Shown: positions 44,639 through 55,705 of the stretch, in pieces
Numbering within the stretch: position 1 is the stretch's first letter
Layout: each line of letters starts with the position of its first letter
Source of the DNA: Bathynomus jamesi
Lineage: Eukaryota; Arthropoda; Malacostraca; Isopoda; Cirolanidae
Direction: 5' to 3'
NCBI GenBank assembly: GCA_023014485.1
Contig: JAJOZX010005785.1
Coordinates: 1-64,000 of the forward strand
DNA: 64,000 bases
Notes under the pieces: generated by a model
The model's input: the letters and a program-made list of their open reading frames with translations, nothing else
Databases searched by the model: none
What the model was told of the DNA's origin: nothing
Translations under genes and position numbers: made by a program

Positions 44639-45242
44639 TATACAAGAGATTGCTGCATAAGAAATACGTTTGCATCCTCTTATCATTTCATAAAAATTAG
44701 TTGAAAAACATATTTTCAAAATGTATGGTTAGTGTTCAAGCTTATAGATATTCGTTTTCAGAGATTATGTTGGCATGAGAAATTTTGGCTCCGTCCGATA
44801 GTTGTCCTGCCTGGCCAAATATAATTATCATTTTCGGTTTATTTTATATGTATAAGTGCCTCTGTGCAAACATGGCCTTAAAAGTGTAATCAAAATTCAG
44901 AAATTTGGCTCAGAAGCTTGAAACACAAATGCGAATTTTTTGGGATATTGTTGGTGTAGTGGCGATAAAACTGTTTTGAGAACGTCTCTATGCTAACATA
45001 ATACATTCTCTTTATCTAAGAATTTTTCCTTCACCGTTGACTTTTTACACAAGTGGAAATTCAGTTCAAGCTGCGTTTATACCAAGTAAACACCAGATGT
45101 TACAAATTGACATTTTTTAAATAAAGTATTCTAGATTGTTCTCACCAAATGGTGACATCTGAAGAAGTCGCTAGGTTTACAAAGTACTATTTTCTGACCA
45201 GATTGTCGATACGGTATACCTACCCATTTTATGATATTTCTG

Positions 45243-45298
<56 letters not shown>
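43536..45298. repeat. Spacer with (TA)n tracts and a diverged tandem repeat
   Basis: No gene is seen. (TA)n at 43773-43842, 44366-44430, 44588-44640 and 45245-45298. Between them two copies of a ~190-bp unit (gctgcataagaaatacg- and ttcataaaagatagctgaga-like) occur at 44455-44590 and 44645-44780. An (AAT)n run lies at 44342-44364. Confidence 0.65.
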
Positions 45299-45300
<2 letters not shown>

Positions 45301-45330
45301 TAAACCACGAAGGAAAGGAAACACAAAAAG

Positions 45331-45370
45331 GTGCTCAAGCGCTTTCGTCTAATGACATCCTCAGGAACAC
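45331..45370 (-). ncRNA. Hammerhead-ribozyme-like motif, left end
   Basis: On the minus strand: gtgttc, ctgagga, t, gtc-atta-gac, gaa, ag-cg-ct, t, gagcac. Stem I gtgttc/gagcac pairs over 6 bp, stem III is 2 bp (ag/ct), and the cleavage base is t. The only departure from the hammerhead core is one unpaired base before stem II. Confidence 0.6.
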
Positions 45371-45785
45371 TGAAGTACATAAAAGGTTACGGCCTATATA
45401 TAGGTTACAGAAAGAAAAAAAAATAAAAGAAATAAATAACATACATACACACAAACATATATATATATATATATATATACACATACATATCTACACACAT
45501 ACATATATATATATATATGCAATAAACGGAGAAGTAAAAATAAAAATTAAAAATTAAAAATTAGAGGATTAACAAAGAGGCATACAGATTTGTAAGGAAA
45601 AATATCGATTTTTAGCACAAGATCAAATGAGTTATAAAAATACAAATTTATACTGGAAATCTGCCCGGGTTTTAACACTGCCTTTTTAGAGTCAAGTTTC
45701 GATATATATAAAAATAAATTGAAGATTAAAAGTTAATAAAGTAGCATACAAGTTTACGAAAGATTTAGCGTCTTACCCTTTTTAT

Positions 45786-46415
45786 CTAAATTTGTTTGAA
45801 GGAATTCAAAACAACAGGATCGAGTTGAAAAAGACCTTTGCTTATGTTGAAGTTATTTGAAAGTTGGATAATGGCAGACTCAAGAATATTTCTATTGACA
45901 ATGTTGCTAGAATGAAATAAAACTGAAGCATTATTCCAATCAATACAGTGGGATAACTCTGACAAATGGACAAAAAGAGCACTGGACAACTGTCCTGTTC
46001 TAACGGAATATTGATGCTGTTTTATACGTGTGTGCAAATCCTTTCCCGTCTGACCTATGTAAAAGGAATCACATTGTTTACACCCAATTTTATAGATAAT
46101 GCCTGAATTATTGGTAGGGCTATTTTTTACTATGATATTTTTCACAATATTGTTATATGAAAATACTACATTAATATCCAAAAGTTTAAGTACATTAGCA
46201 ATGCCTAAAAAGCCCGGGAAAAATGGAAGTACTGAAATATTTTTTGACAAAGTACGAGTGTTATTATTGACACGATAGAAAGTTCGTTTTGCCTTGTTGA
46301 GACAAGATTCCATAAACGCAGATGGGTAACACAGATCACTTCCAATACCGTTGATTTTTTCCAATTCGGCATCGATGTATTCCGGACTGGCGATCCTAAG
46401 GGCGCGGAGAAACAT
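45786..46415 (-). pseudogene. Penelope-like element C-terminus with GIY-YIG nuclease
   Basis: The minus strand reads FLRALRIASPEYIDAELEKI (end of the reverse transcriptase thumb), then NNSGIIYKIGCKQCDSFYIG, where IIYKI and FYIGQTG are the GIY- and YIG-like halves, followed by RIKQHQYSV with the conserved Arg and His, and a C-terminal helix region ILESAIIQLSNNFNISKG. The nuclease domain (about 45800-46130) is uninterrupted. The reverse transcriptase core is missing, so the copy is 5'-truncated. Confidence 0.8.
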
Positions 46416-46825
46416 TGTCAATAGAAATATTCTTGAGTCTGCCATTATCCAACTTTCAAATAACTTCAACATAAGCAAAGGTCTTTTTCAACTCGATCCT
46501 GTTGTTTTGAATTCCTTCAAAACAAATTTAGATAAAAAGGGTAGGACGCTAAATCTTTGGTAAACTTGTATGCTACTTTATTAACTTTTAATCTTCAATT
46601 TATTTTTATATATATCGAAACTTGACTCTAAAAAGGCAAAGTGTTAAAACCCGGGCAGATTTCCCAGTATAAATTTGTATTTTTATAACTCATTTGATCT
46701 TGTGCTAAAAATCGATATTTTTCCCGTACAAATCTGTATGCCTCTGTTAATCCTCTAATTTTTAATTTTTAATTTTAATTTTTACTTCTCCGTTTATTGC
46801 ATATATATATTATGTATGTGTGTAG

Positions 46826-46872
<47 letters not shown>

Positions 46873-46950
46873 TGTGTGTATGTATGTTATTTATTTATTT
46901 TTTTTTCTTTCTGTAACCTATATATAGGCTTAACCTTTTTATGTACTTCA

Positions 46951-46990
46951 GTGTTCCTGAGGATGTCATTAGACGAAAGCGCTTGAGCAC
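46951..46990 (+). ncRNA. Hammerhead-ribozyme-like motif, right end
   Basis: Same sequence as 45370-45331 but on the plus strand: the core ctgagga at 46956-46962, gaaa at 46974-46977, and cleavage expected after the t at 46984. It lies at the outer end of the palindromic Penelope-like element. Confidence 0.6.
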
Positions 46991-47063
46991 CTTTTTGTGT
47001 TTCCTTTCCTTCGTGGTTTTATTCATCATAAATATTTTTCACGTGTTACTTTCGTGAAATAAT

Positions 47064-47100
<37 letters not shown>

Positions 47101-47104
<4 letters not shown>

Positions 47105-47917
47105 CTTAAACACACTGCATATCATGCTCCATATAGACAGGAAATTCAGAGAAGCACGAAAGCGATCGATCTGGGGGTAATAATGACCGATGATGCAACA
47201 TTCGAAACACAAAATCAGACAGTGATAAATAAAGCAAAAAGAGTCGCGGGACACTTACTAAGAATGTTCAAACGAACGGACAGGACAGTAATGATTCCCC
47301 TGCTAAAAACACTGATTATACCAAAACTTGAATACTGCTCAGTTTTGACGTCCCCATATAAAAAGAAAAAAACTAATAAACTAGAAGAAACGCAGACATT
47401 TCACAGCCAAGATTAATGGCAGCAAAGAACTCAACTACTGGGAAAGACTACGTGAACTAAATCTGTACTCCCTGGAAAGAAGAGAGATACACCTTAATCT
47501 ACGTAGGAAAATGGTCGAAAAATTGGTACCAAACCTAAAACTAAACCCAATTACCATTCAAACAACACTGGAAAATAGGAAAGGCAGACTGTGTAGTGTT
47601 CCCAAATTAAAGGCCCGAGAAGGGACCTCCTCAAAACTGAAGGAAAATAGCTTGGTTGCCAGGGGGCAAAGACTTTTTAACTAGCTTCCAAAGGACCTCA
47701 GAAGCGTTACAGGAGTCAAAGTTGAAGTGTTCAAGAGAAGACTAGATGCCTGGCTGAGGACGGTACCAGATGAGCCTGTTGTACCTGGCTATGTACGGTG
47801 GAGAGCGCAAGAAAGCAACTCGCTCTTCCACCAAGCCAGACCTAGAGGCCGGGCCACCAGTTTGACCTTCGTGTGAAGAGAGATCAACGCACGGAATAGC
47901 AACGATGTTAACGAAGT
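47101..47917 (+). pseudogene. LINE 3' end, third copy of the 17.8-21.0 kb family
   Basis: It starts within the reverse transcriptase C-terminus (IDLGVIMTDDATFETQNQT, KLEYCSVLTSPYKKKK) and runs through the same tail as 24179-24955: TVPDEP-like residues, agtttgaccttcgtgtgaag, and ends gaagtttta before (TA)n. (TA)n also precedes it (47070-47101). It is severely 5'-truncated. Confidence 0.8.
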
Positions 47918-47931
47918 TTTATATATATATA

Positions 47932-47972
<41 letters not shown>

Positions 47973-48041
47973 GGATGTATTTATTTGTTATTAAAAGGGT
48001 TTTCCTAGAGGCCTTTGTTTATTCTTATTTTCGCTAATGAG

Positions 48042-48082
<41 letters not shown>

Positions 48083-48110
48083 TTATTATCGTTATTATTA
48101 TTTTATATAT
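47918..48110. repeat. (TA)n and (ATT)n microsatellites
   Basis: (TA)n at 47918-47970 after the LINE tail, and (ATT)n at 48040-48105 directly before the Mutator-like element. Confidence 0.9.
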
Positions 48111-48477
48111 GTGAATTCCCGTGGCCGGACAGATGACCGCCGGACATTTGGCCGATGAACATTTCACCGACGGACATTTGACCGAACGGACATTGAGCCG
48201 ACGGCTGTTTCGCCGAACGGACGATTCGCCGAACGGACGATTCGCCCCAATGGACTGTCATTAATAAAAAAAACAAATATAATTTATTTTAATACGAAAA
48301 TTAGTTGTTAACTTTTATAATTTAAGTCTTGCGTTTGTGCCTTTATAGTTTAATCTATTCTGAAACGTTTGTTCGTTTGTTGCCTTTTTAAAATCTTAGT
48401 AACTTATGTCAGGTTTTCGCACTTAAAATTGCAGTCATCCTGGAACTTTTACATTGTTCACTGTTCAGTAACCCACA

Positions 48478-48528
48478 ATGCCTCTTCAATTTATTGATTC
48501 AGAGAAAGGCCATAAAAAGTTAGTACAC
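48478..48528 (+). pseudogene. FLYWCH-type N-terminal remnant
   Basis: ATG at 48478 opens MPLQFIDSEKGHKKLV, the usual start of Mutator-like FLYWCH proteins (SEKGxxKL). The reading stops being homologous at 48529, where the palindromic module begins, as in the element at 4561-5500. Confidence 0.45.
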
Positions 48529-48530
48529 CC

Positions 48531-48620
48531 TTGACGATTGGTTAGGTTAAGTCATGATATTTTCGTTAGTTTACTGTTAAAACATACGAAAATATCACGA
48601 CTTAACCTAACCAATCGTCA
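48531..48620. repeat. Palindromic cgattggttagg module in the second Mutator-like element
   Basis: The arms ttgacgattggttaggttaa and its mirror ttaacctaaccaatcgtca enclose gtcatgatattttcgttag and its mirror. Fourth host element for this module. Confidence 0.85.
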
Positions 48621-49133
48621 TTTTTTAAAATAATATTAGTAATAGTTTCTCTAGACAAATTGTATCTGTAGACAAATTATTGTACTTAAACTGTATCTGT
48701 AGACTAATTGTTGTAGACAAATTGTTGTAGATGAATTGTATCTTTAGACAAATTGTTGTAGACAAATTCGCCGGACACCGTCAAAGTGAATTCCATGGTC
48801 TAAAACGAAAGTTTTAAATTATACAATATACACCGAGAAAGATATATTTAGGGTGATTAAAAAAAAATCAAAGTTTTTTTTTTTAATTGTTCAACCTGTA
48901 TTTTTGTTCCCTATGACAAAAAGTAGTGTATGCCAAATTTGGTGAATTTTAAATAAAATTTACTATGTGCTACCAGGCGTCAAAGTTTCCCTCTTTTTTC
49001 AATTTGTTTGTTTTTACAACTTATGATTTTATGTTTAATTGTTTATATTTCAGAATTTTTAATTAATGGTTTATATACTAGCTTGCTTTTAATTGTTGCT
49101 GGAACTTGTAATTTTGATACCAATTAATCGATT

Positions 49134-51102
49134 ATGGAAGCTAGGCCTAACTCACCATCACCCAGTTGCTCATTTGGGAGAAGTTCTACAAGAAAAGAAA
49201 CTGAAGTATGGCTAATTGGGCAGCCCTCTGCAGTACTAAAAACATCCGGATTACCATCAGAGAAGGAAATGATGGCCCTCTTCATGCACTACAGAAATAT
49301 TAAAAAGCAAGACATTAGAGAATCATGCTGCTCTACTGCAGATGATGTGCTAGCAGTTTGGAAAAAAGCAGGAATACCAGCAAAACAAAGAATACATGTA
49401 GTAGATAAAATTCAAGGAATACTGAAGGAATGACAGCTGCTTAAGAAAAACAAAGCAAACAAATTGAAAAGATCACAAAATTTAAATAATAAAGAAAAAA
49501 AGAAAAGATAAACTGGAAAACTTATTTGACATTGCTCATGAGAATGCTATGCACCTTATAAAAATAGATGATAAGAAATTCTTGAAAATGCAACGTGAGA
49601 AAGGACGTCATGGAAAAATGGGTACCATTGATAAGGCTGTTGCTAAAAAAGAGCAAAGAGCAGCAGAAAAGCAACAACGTTATGAAAAGAGGAAAGCAGA
49701 AGAGATCAAAAGAAAGAAGAATGAAGAGGCTGTCATACTCACCAGTACATCATCACAATCAGAAGAGAGTAAAAGTGATGAATCTGGTTTCTGTGCTGCA
49801 CAACCTTCAACATGGAAAAGTAAGGTTGGCAAACGTAGAAAATTGTTTGATGATAAATTATTAGGAAGTCTTGATGTTGCAAAATTGAGTGACAGAAATG
49901 CGTCTCTTTTTAATGCAAACAATCAAACATCGCTTGAATGGGACATCTGCGAACAAATAAAATGCATGTGTTTCAATACAACGGCAGCCAATACTGGTCC
50001 TAGAAATGGTGCAGCTATTCTTCTAGAACAAAAATTCGACAACGATTTATTGTGGCTGGCATGTCGACACCATATAGGCTATTTGAAATTATGCTGGAAG
50101 CTGTTGTTTCAAAGTCTTTATCACTATCTTCTGGCCCAGATATAGTCCTTTTTAAGAAGTTCAGAGAAAAATGGTCAAGCATTAATAAGGAGGACTACGA
50201 AACAGCATTATCAGATCCAGATATCTATGAAAATATTCATGACATCAAAGATGACATAATTATATTTGCAACAAATCAACTAGATACATTCCAACCAAGA
50301 GACGATTACCTAGAACAATTGCAGTTAACAATTATTTTTTTGGGAGGTGAACCAAAAGGTGGAATCAAATTTAAACATCCAGCGGGACTTCATCGGGCTA
50401 GGTGGATGGCCAAAATTACATATTCATTAAAATTTTTTTGTTCAAATCTCAGTTCAAAATTTCAGTAAAAGACAAAAAAACTAAAAGACATCTGTCTATT
50501 TGCTACTCGGTTATATGTAAAGGCATGGTTTACAGCTCCTGTGCCATCTTGCGCTCCTCGTCTTGCTCTGGAATTATTACAGAATCTTGTAGTCTACAAA
50601 CAAATAAATGACACAATTGCATTTGTTGCTATTAAAAAACTGTTAGGTCACCTCTGGTACCTATCAGAACTGGTAGCCTTGGCCTTTTATGATGATGAAG
50701 TGCCTACTGAAACGAAAAACAAAATTGTAAAGGCCTTGCAAAATACAATAGAAACTCTTCCTGCAAAACGGGCTTTTCTAGATCCTGCACTTATTCCAAC
50801 GAAGAAATTAGAAGATTTTGTCATCAAATACTCAAAGATTCTTTACAATAACAGAATTTAGTTCAAAATTTTTACTCAAAGATGCTAAAGAATGGCATAA
50901 TGATGAAGAGTATAACTCCGCTAAGAAATCTAGCAAACAGTGGAAAGTCGTGAATGATATAGCGGAAAGAGGAGTAAAATTAATGGATGAATATAATAAA
51001 ATACTAACACATGATGAAGATCAAAAACAATTCTTGCTACAAGTAGTGAAAAACTACAGGGCTGTTTACCCTGATAGAAAGAAAGAAACATTGATGAAGT
51101 AA
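49134..51102 (+). pseudogene. Transposase-like protein of arthropod type, broken
   Basis: The reading starts at ATG 49134 (99 codons, then a stop), resumes at about 49519 with FDIAHENAMHLIKIDDKKFL and a long lysine/glutamate-rich coiled-coil stretch (residues around 49630-49730), then LSDRNASLF. After an internal deletion come CMCFNTTAANTGPRNGAAIL and LLWLACRHH (49950-50070), SGPDIVLFKKFREKW, PRDDYLEQLQLTIIFLGG, HRARWMAKITYSLK, and HLWYLSELVALAFYDDEVPTETK (50650-50720). I know this CFDTTxxNTG...LACRHH protein as an arthropod-expanded family with transposase-like spacing. Here the Asp of CFDTT is Asn. At least five frame breaks. Confidence 0.6.
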
Positions 51103-51764
51103 GGACAGCTAATGTCTCAAATATCATGCTAGTTTAATTATGCATGCTTGTGGTTATGGTAGGACCTACGGGGGAGCTTTCCACATTAAAAAAAAGCAAT
51201 GCGCCTTGTACTGTACCCCCTGGGTGGTGTGGAAAAATTTGACAATTTGAGTCGTTCTGTCAATTTTTAATTGCTGGTAGCAACCCCTAAAAATTAAAAA
51301 TTTGCTAAAATATTTTAGGATAGTTGGTTTTATGCTGAAATGAACCATTTAAAGGGTTGAACACATTAAAATATAAAAAAAATTTTTTACCCCCATATTT
51401 GAATCACCCTAAATTATTATATATATATATATATAAAAACACTTTATATAGTATTATCGATATAAATTTATTTAAAAAAGGTATCTATGTTTTTACGTCA
51501 AGCGTCTATAACTGTCAATTTAACATAATTTAATATTTTAACAAAATAATTCAATAACATTTAATAATAACCTTTAATAACATGTGTGTGTATTTTGTCA
51601 TAGAAATATTAATGACAGTCCATTCGGCGAATCGTCCGTTCGGCGAATCGTCCGTTCGGCGAAACAGCCGTCGGCGAATCGTCCGTTCGGCGAAACGTCC
51701 GTCGGCAAAATGTCTGTCGGCAAAACGTCCGTCGGCGAATCGACCGGGTACCGTGAATTCCCGT

Positions 51765-54700
51765 CACTAAATAACTGTATTCATGTTTGTGACACGTGAT
51801 ATATCCGTAGCAAATTTGGTTCTGTTGTACTTTATTATGTACGTATTACCCACATTCATGGTATCCATGACTGGCTCTTGCGACTGGTGGGGGTTCGGAA
51901 CACCACTAGGATGGCTATATTTTACTTTAAAAATTTGTCGTGAGTGGTGGTGCCGTTCCAGTTAGCCTATATATGTATATATAAGGCACTAAACTAAGAC
52001 GACTGGCTGTATTCTCTGGCTGCTTACCCTCTAAAGAAACTGCCTAACCTAAAATTACGCCATACGACTAGCTGGTTCTTATGTTAATTGGCTGTGATGC
52101 TAAAGCTGCCCAGGATGAAAGACACCATTATGCGTCGTGTTATGCCAGCGAGAACATTAAGGATCTCATCCTCTCTCTCTCTCTCTTTCCTTCTTGTGCT
52201 TTATTTTAGGTTGTTACGCACATTTGAAGGGTCTAGCCCCGGCCCGCATACACGTCTTAATAAAGGTTTTACTTTTCTCTGCAAACCTACATGCATACAC
52301 ACCCACATATATTCACATTGTCGTGATTTTTAAATACAAAGTATTTACTTATACTTTTCGCTTTCTTTTCATCATTTGCCTTTTCTTACTATTATCATTC
52401 TTTACTCTCGTTTTCTCTGTGTCTTTATACGGACGCGGGCAGACCGCTTGAGCCGGTGGACGCCATTATGATTTCGAACAATGAAAGCGACCGGCTATAA
52501 TTCCACTCTATTATTACTATTTACTGACTTTTTATTTATGAAGAAACAACTGAACAAACAGCATAAAACGTGTGCGGACCCATACAATTAACTATTCTAA
52601 ATTCACACTAACATATTGCTAACAAACACTTAATGAGGACTCCCGCCCGAATCCTGAAATTGGGGCATTTCGGCTTCGGCACATTTCGGTGTTGCCAATT
52701 AGTATTTTATATTTTTAATTTCAGACAAAACATTATTAAATTCTTATAAACAAAACATTAAATTCTTATTAGAGATTTATTAAAAAAAATACCAATACAC
52801 TACACTCGCATCACCCACTTGAAAATAAGTTTTCACTTGGAAAACTTATTTATTTAATTTATTTTCTTTTAACAAATTTATTTATTTATTCAACAAATTT
52901 ATTTATTTTTCAGGGTTTTTATTTTTTTATTTCTTTTGCCAACGTTAACAATTTCAAAGTTAAAACAGACAAGAAATAATGCCAATGACAATTTCCACAA
53001 ATTAGATATTTTGTATCATTTCATAAAAATCGAAAGAAAATTAAGAATTTTACGTTTGCATAAAATAACATCTCACACAAATACTCAAATGTACAACCTG
53101 TAACAACGCTTTTACGTGAAAAATAAATGATAATTTTCTTAAAACTGTTCACAACAAATTTCAAGGTCACAATCTATTCCAGCGCTTTCTCATCAAAGAT
53201 CGCTTTTCATCCGAAAAATATTCATATAGTTACATAGTTACTATCAGGGCAACATAGAAAGAGCAAGAACATGTTTTAAAAAAATACTGACTAGAGCGCA
53301 CATACTATTACATAAAAAACAAAACACGAAAACAAATTTGGGCAATAACCGAACCCTTTCACTTATAATTTCATTAAATAACAATCGGTGTACAGTACAT
53401 CAATTTCTGGACGTTGTTTAGATAACATTCCGCAAAGCTGACAACGGACTACTTAAATTTTGAATCGCAGCTCTCCTGCTCACTTCGCTAGAATGCAAGG
53501 GGTTGCATCACCATGCAACAGATCAGCACGCTTGAGGTTCCGCTCTCTCTCCAAAAAGTGGCGAAAAAGGAATCGTCCAATTCAAAGAGGATGAGGGGAC
53601 GAAGATATACTGAAAGTGGAACCACGCACCGGAATTGGACGGAATTTGCAATTCTAGAAGTCGACAAAGAAATTTGCCTCCCTCATCTCAACTTTTTTCG
53701 GTGAACGCTGCTCCTCTGCTACGTCCAGCTGAAAGACTCCCTACATGGCATTAATCAAACGATCACTTGGCCGTAGGTGGTTTCACAACGAACCTACTGT
53801 ATGCCTGTATGGACAATAAAGCCTTAAACACTCGTTCAAACGCTCGTGGTTTGCCTTCCGAGTAGTAAGACGCATGTTCAATCAAGAATCGGACAGCGGG
53901 ACCAGGACTGCCCGAAAATACCAGTAGACGAACTTCGATCGAAACTGTTCTGCACTGAAGTCGCTGCGCATTCGGTTTTGTTTCTCTCTCTCTCTCTCTC
54001 TCTCTCTTCTCATCTCGACGGTGATCAATTACCTTATTCTGGTCAACTAAACGCAATGGATGGAATTCGAACTCAACTTAGTTGCTTCCAAATCGAGCCT
54101 CTCGAAATTTTGTACTGCTACTGATTATCACTTTTCACATTTAATTAACAAAATTCTCTCAACACCTCACTTCGCAACAATAACTATAATTTGCTCTGGC
54201 CAAAGTTACGGAAAAATATGACAAATTTACAGAATTTCGCAAAACTTTAATCACGGCCTAACTACCAATAAGGTTACTTATGGCAGTTCCATCGAGGAAG
54301 AGAATAAAAACTAAATATCATTGGCCAAACACAACCAAACAATACTGCATTATATATATATATATGAACGCGCCCATACATAGTAACCGTTAATATAATT
54401 TAAACAAAAATTTTATAATTCAAACTATCTTCAAAAAGCACATCGATACATTTAAATACAAAAGACGAAAATGAAAACCAGAAACTTCACGTCATCAACT
54501 CACGATAACAATGAACTATCTTACACTTTGTGGGGAGCGGACACAACTACCACAAAAACGTTACTGGCAATCTAAAAATGCTCCATTTCTGGTCAGCAAT
54601 CACTCTAGAGCTCCAACTGCACGAGTAAACCCAAATAAAGTTTGAAAAGTAAAGGTTTCCAAAACAGAATCATAAATTAACAAAAATTTAAATATTACTA

Positions 54701-54900
54701 CCGAAAATTAATTTGATACATTAATTCCAACCTGCTACGCTAAATTTCACAGAAAGAAAACTCATAATTTACAGAATTACATTTGAGAGACAGCTCTCTC
54801 CTTCAACACGAAACTCAGCATGGTTTGTAAATCACAGGAATTCCAGTAATTTATCGTTTCCAAGTGAAACTAAGGATCTTTTCGGATTGACGGCCTGTAA
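51765..54900. other. 3.1-kb region without a recognised gene
   Basis: Low-complexity AT-rich DNA with (CT)n at 52164-52187 and 53983-54006 and (TA)n at 54352-54365. A minus-strand reading at 54056-53763 (97 codons, with FLIEHASYYSEGKPRAFERV) is open, but it begins in the (GA)n-encoded RERERE stretch and matches nothing I know. Nothing else supports a gene. Confidence 0.5.
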
Positions 54901-55320
54901 TATTTTTTAACATTACTTGTTTTTTATTGTCCAGTTTTAATCGAGGATTTCAAAAAGAACATTCATGTTTTAGAGAAACAAATAGTGAAGCAGTTATATG
55001 CAATTTAAAAAAATTAAAATCTAGACTCTACCAACTGGTTAGGTTAACTGAATGCCCAGTTAGGTTAACAGAATGCCTGGTTAGGTCAACTGTTAACATT
55101 GCTTTGTCAGATAATTTATCTTTTAATCTGATGTATTGATGACGATTTGTAAGATACAATTTGAACCAATTGAGGATATTTCCTCTTATTTCCTATATGG
55201 GTAGTTTATTCAATAATATTTCGTACGAAAATGTATTAAAAGCTTTAGACAAGTCGAGGTAAACCAAGGCAGATTGTTTTTTGCTGTTTCGGTTCAGCTA
55301 TTCCTCATCAAGGGTGGATT
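54900..55320 (-). pseudogene. LINE reverse transcriptase fragment
   Basis: The minus strand reads ALVYLDLSKAFNTFSYEILL (motif A, with the catalytic Asp changed context DLSKAF kept), NWFKLYLTNRHQYIRL and KHECSF. The order is collinear with LINE reverse transcriptases, but the region after motif A is disturbed by short repeats of ggttaggttaactgaatgcc (55040-55090). Only about 130 codons remain. Confidence 0.6.
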
Positions 55321-55384
55321 ATATAGGAATATACGCAAGGCCTTTGAATCATTTCGTTATTTCCCTGTGAGTGTGTAATTTACA

Positions 55385-55440
<56 letters not shown>
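55385..55440. repeat. (TA)n microsatellite
   Basis: About 54 bp of TA directly before the Tc1 element left end. Confidence 0.95.
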
Positions 55441-55705
55441 TAGACGCAGAAAAATCGGGCCACTTGGAATATCGCGAAAAGCAAAAAAGTGGGCAAGCTT
55501 CTGTTTATAAAAGTTTTAAAATTCGAAAATGTAGTCTATGAGGACATTAAAAAATCTTCAAACATCTGCTTAATAATTTATTATCAAAAAATACTGTACA
55601 AAAAATTGTAACTAAAAAAAAACAGATTTCGACAAAAACAAAATATTGAAAAAAATAAACCAATAAAGCAACAAAATGAAAACAACAACTTGTGATCCAG
55701 AGTTA

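Larger units (their letters stand above)
45299..47035. mobile_element. Palindromic Penelope-like element (two 3' ends in inverted order)
   Basis: Arms of about 610 bp (45299-45910 and 46415-47035) are inverted copies; they contain the 3' end of the coding region, the 3' flank with caataaacggagaag, (TA)n, and a hammerhead-like motif near each outer end. The middle ~500 bp is single-copy coding. Inverted terminal copies are usual for this class. Confidence 0.8.
48111..51764 (+). mobile_element. Mutator-like element with tandem-repeat inverted ends (3.65 kb)
   Basis: The left end (48121-48260) consists of tandem gccgaacggacgattc/atttgaccg-like units ending ccaatggactgtcattaat. The right end (51605-51750) is the inverse, starting attaatgacagtccattcgg. 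gtgaattcccgt occurs directly repeated at both borders (48111-48122 and 51753-51764). Because gaattc is palindromic it may be the element tip rather than a target duplication. Inside are a FLYWCH start (48478), the palindromic module (48531) and a decayed protein gene. Confidence 0.75.

Noticed and set aside
44202..44675. Long open frames rich in Ile and Tyr
   Set aside because: They are translations of (TA)n tracts, not genes. The same applies near 23150, 33300 and 45200.
48111..51764. 12-bp target duplication gtgaattcccgt
   Set aside because: gaattc is palindromic and part of the motif also fits the inverted tips, so the direct repeat is not proof of a duplication.
53763..54056. 97-residue minus-strand protein
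   Set aside because: It begins in a (GA)n-encoded stretch, has no homologue that I recognise and no supporting neighbours; kept only as a remark.
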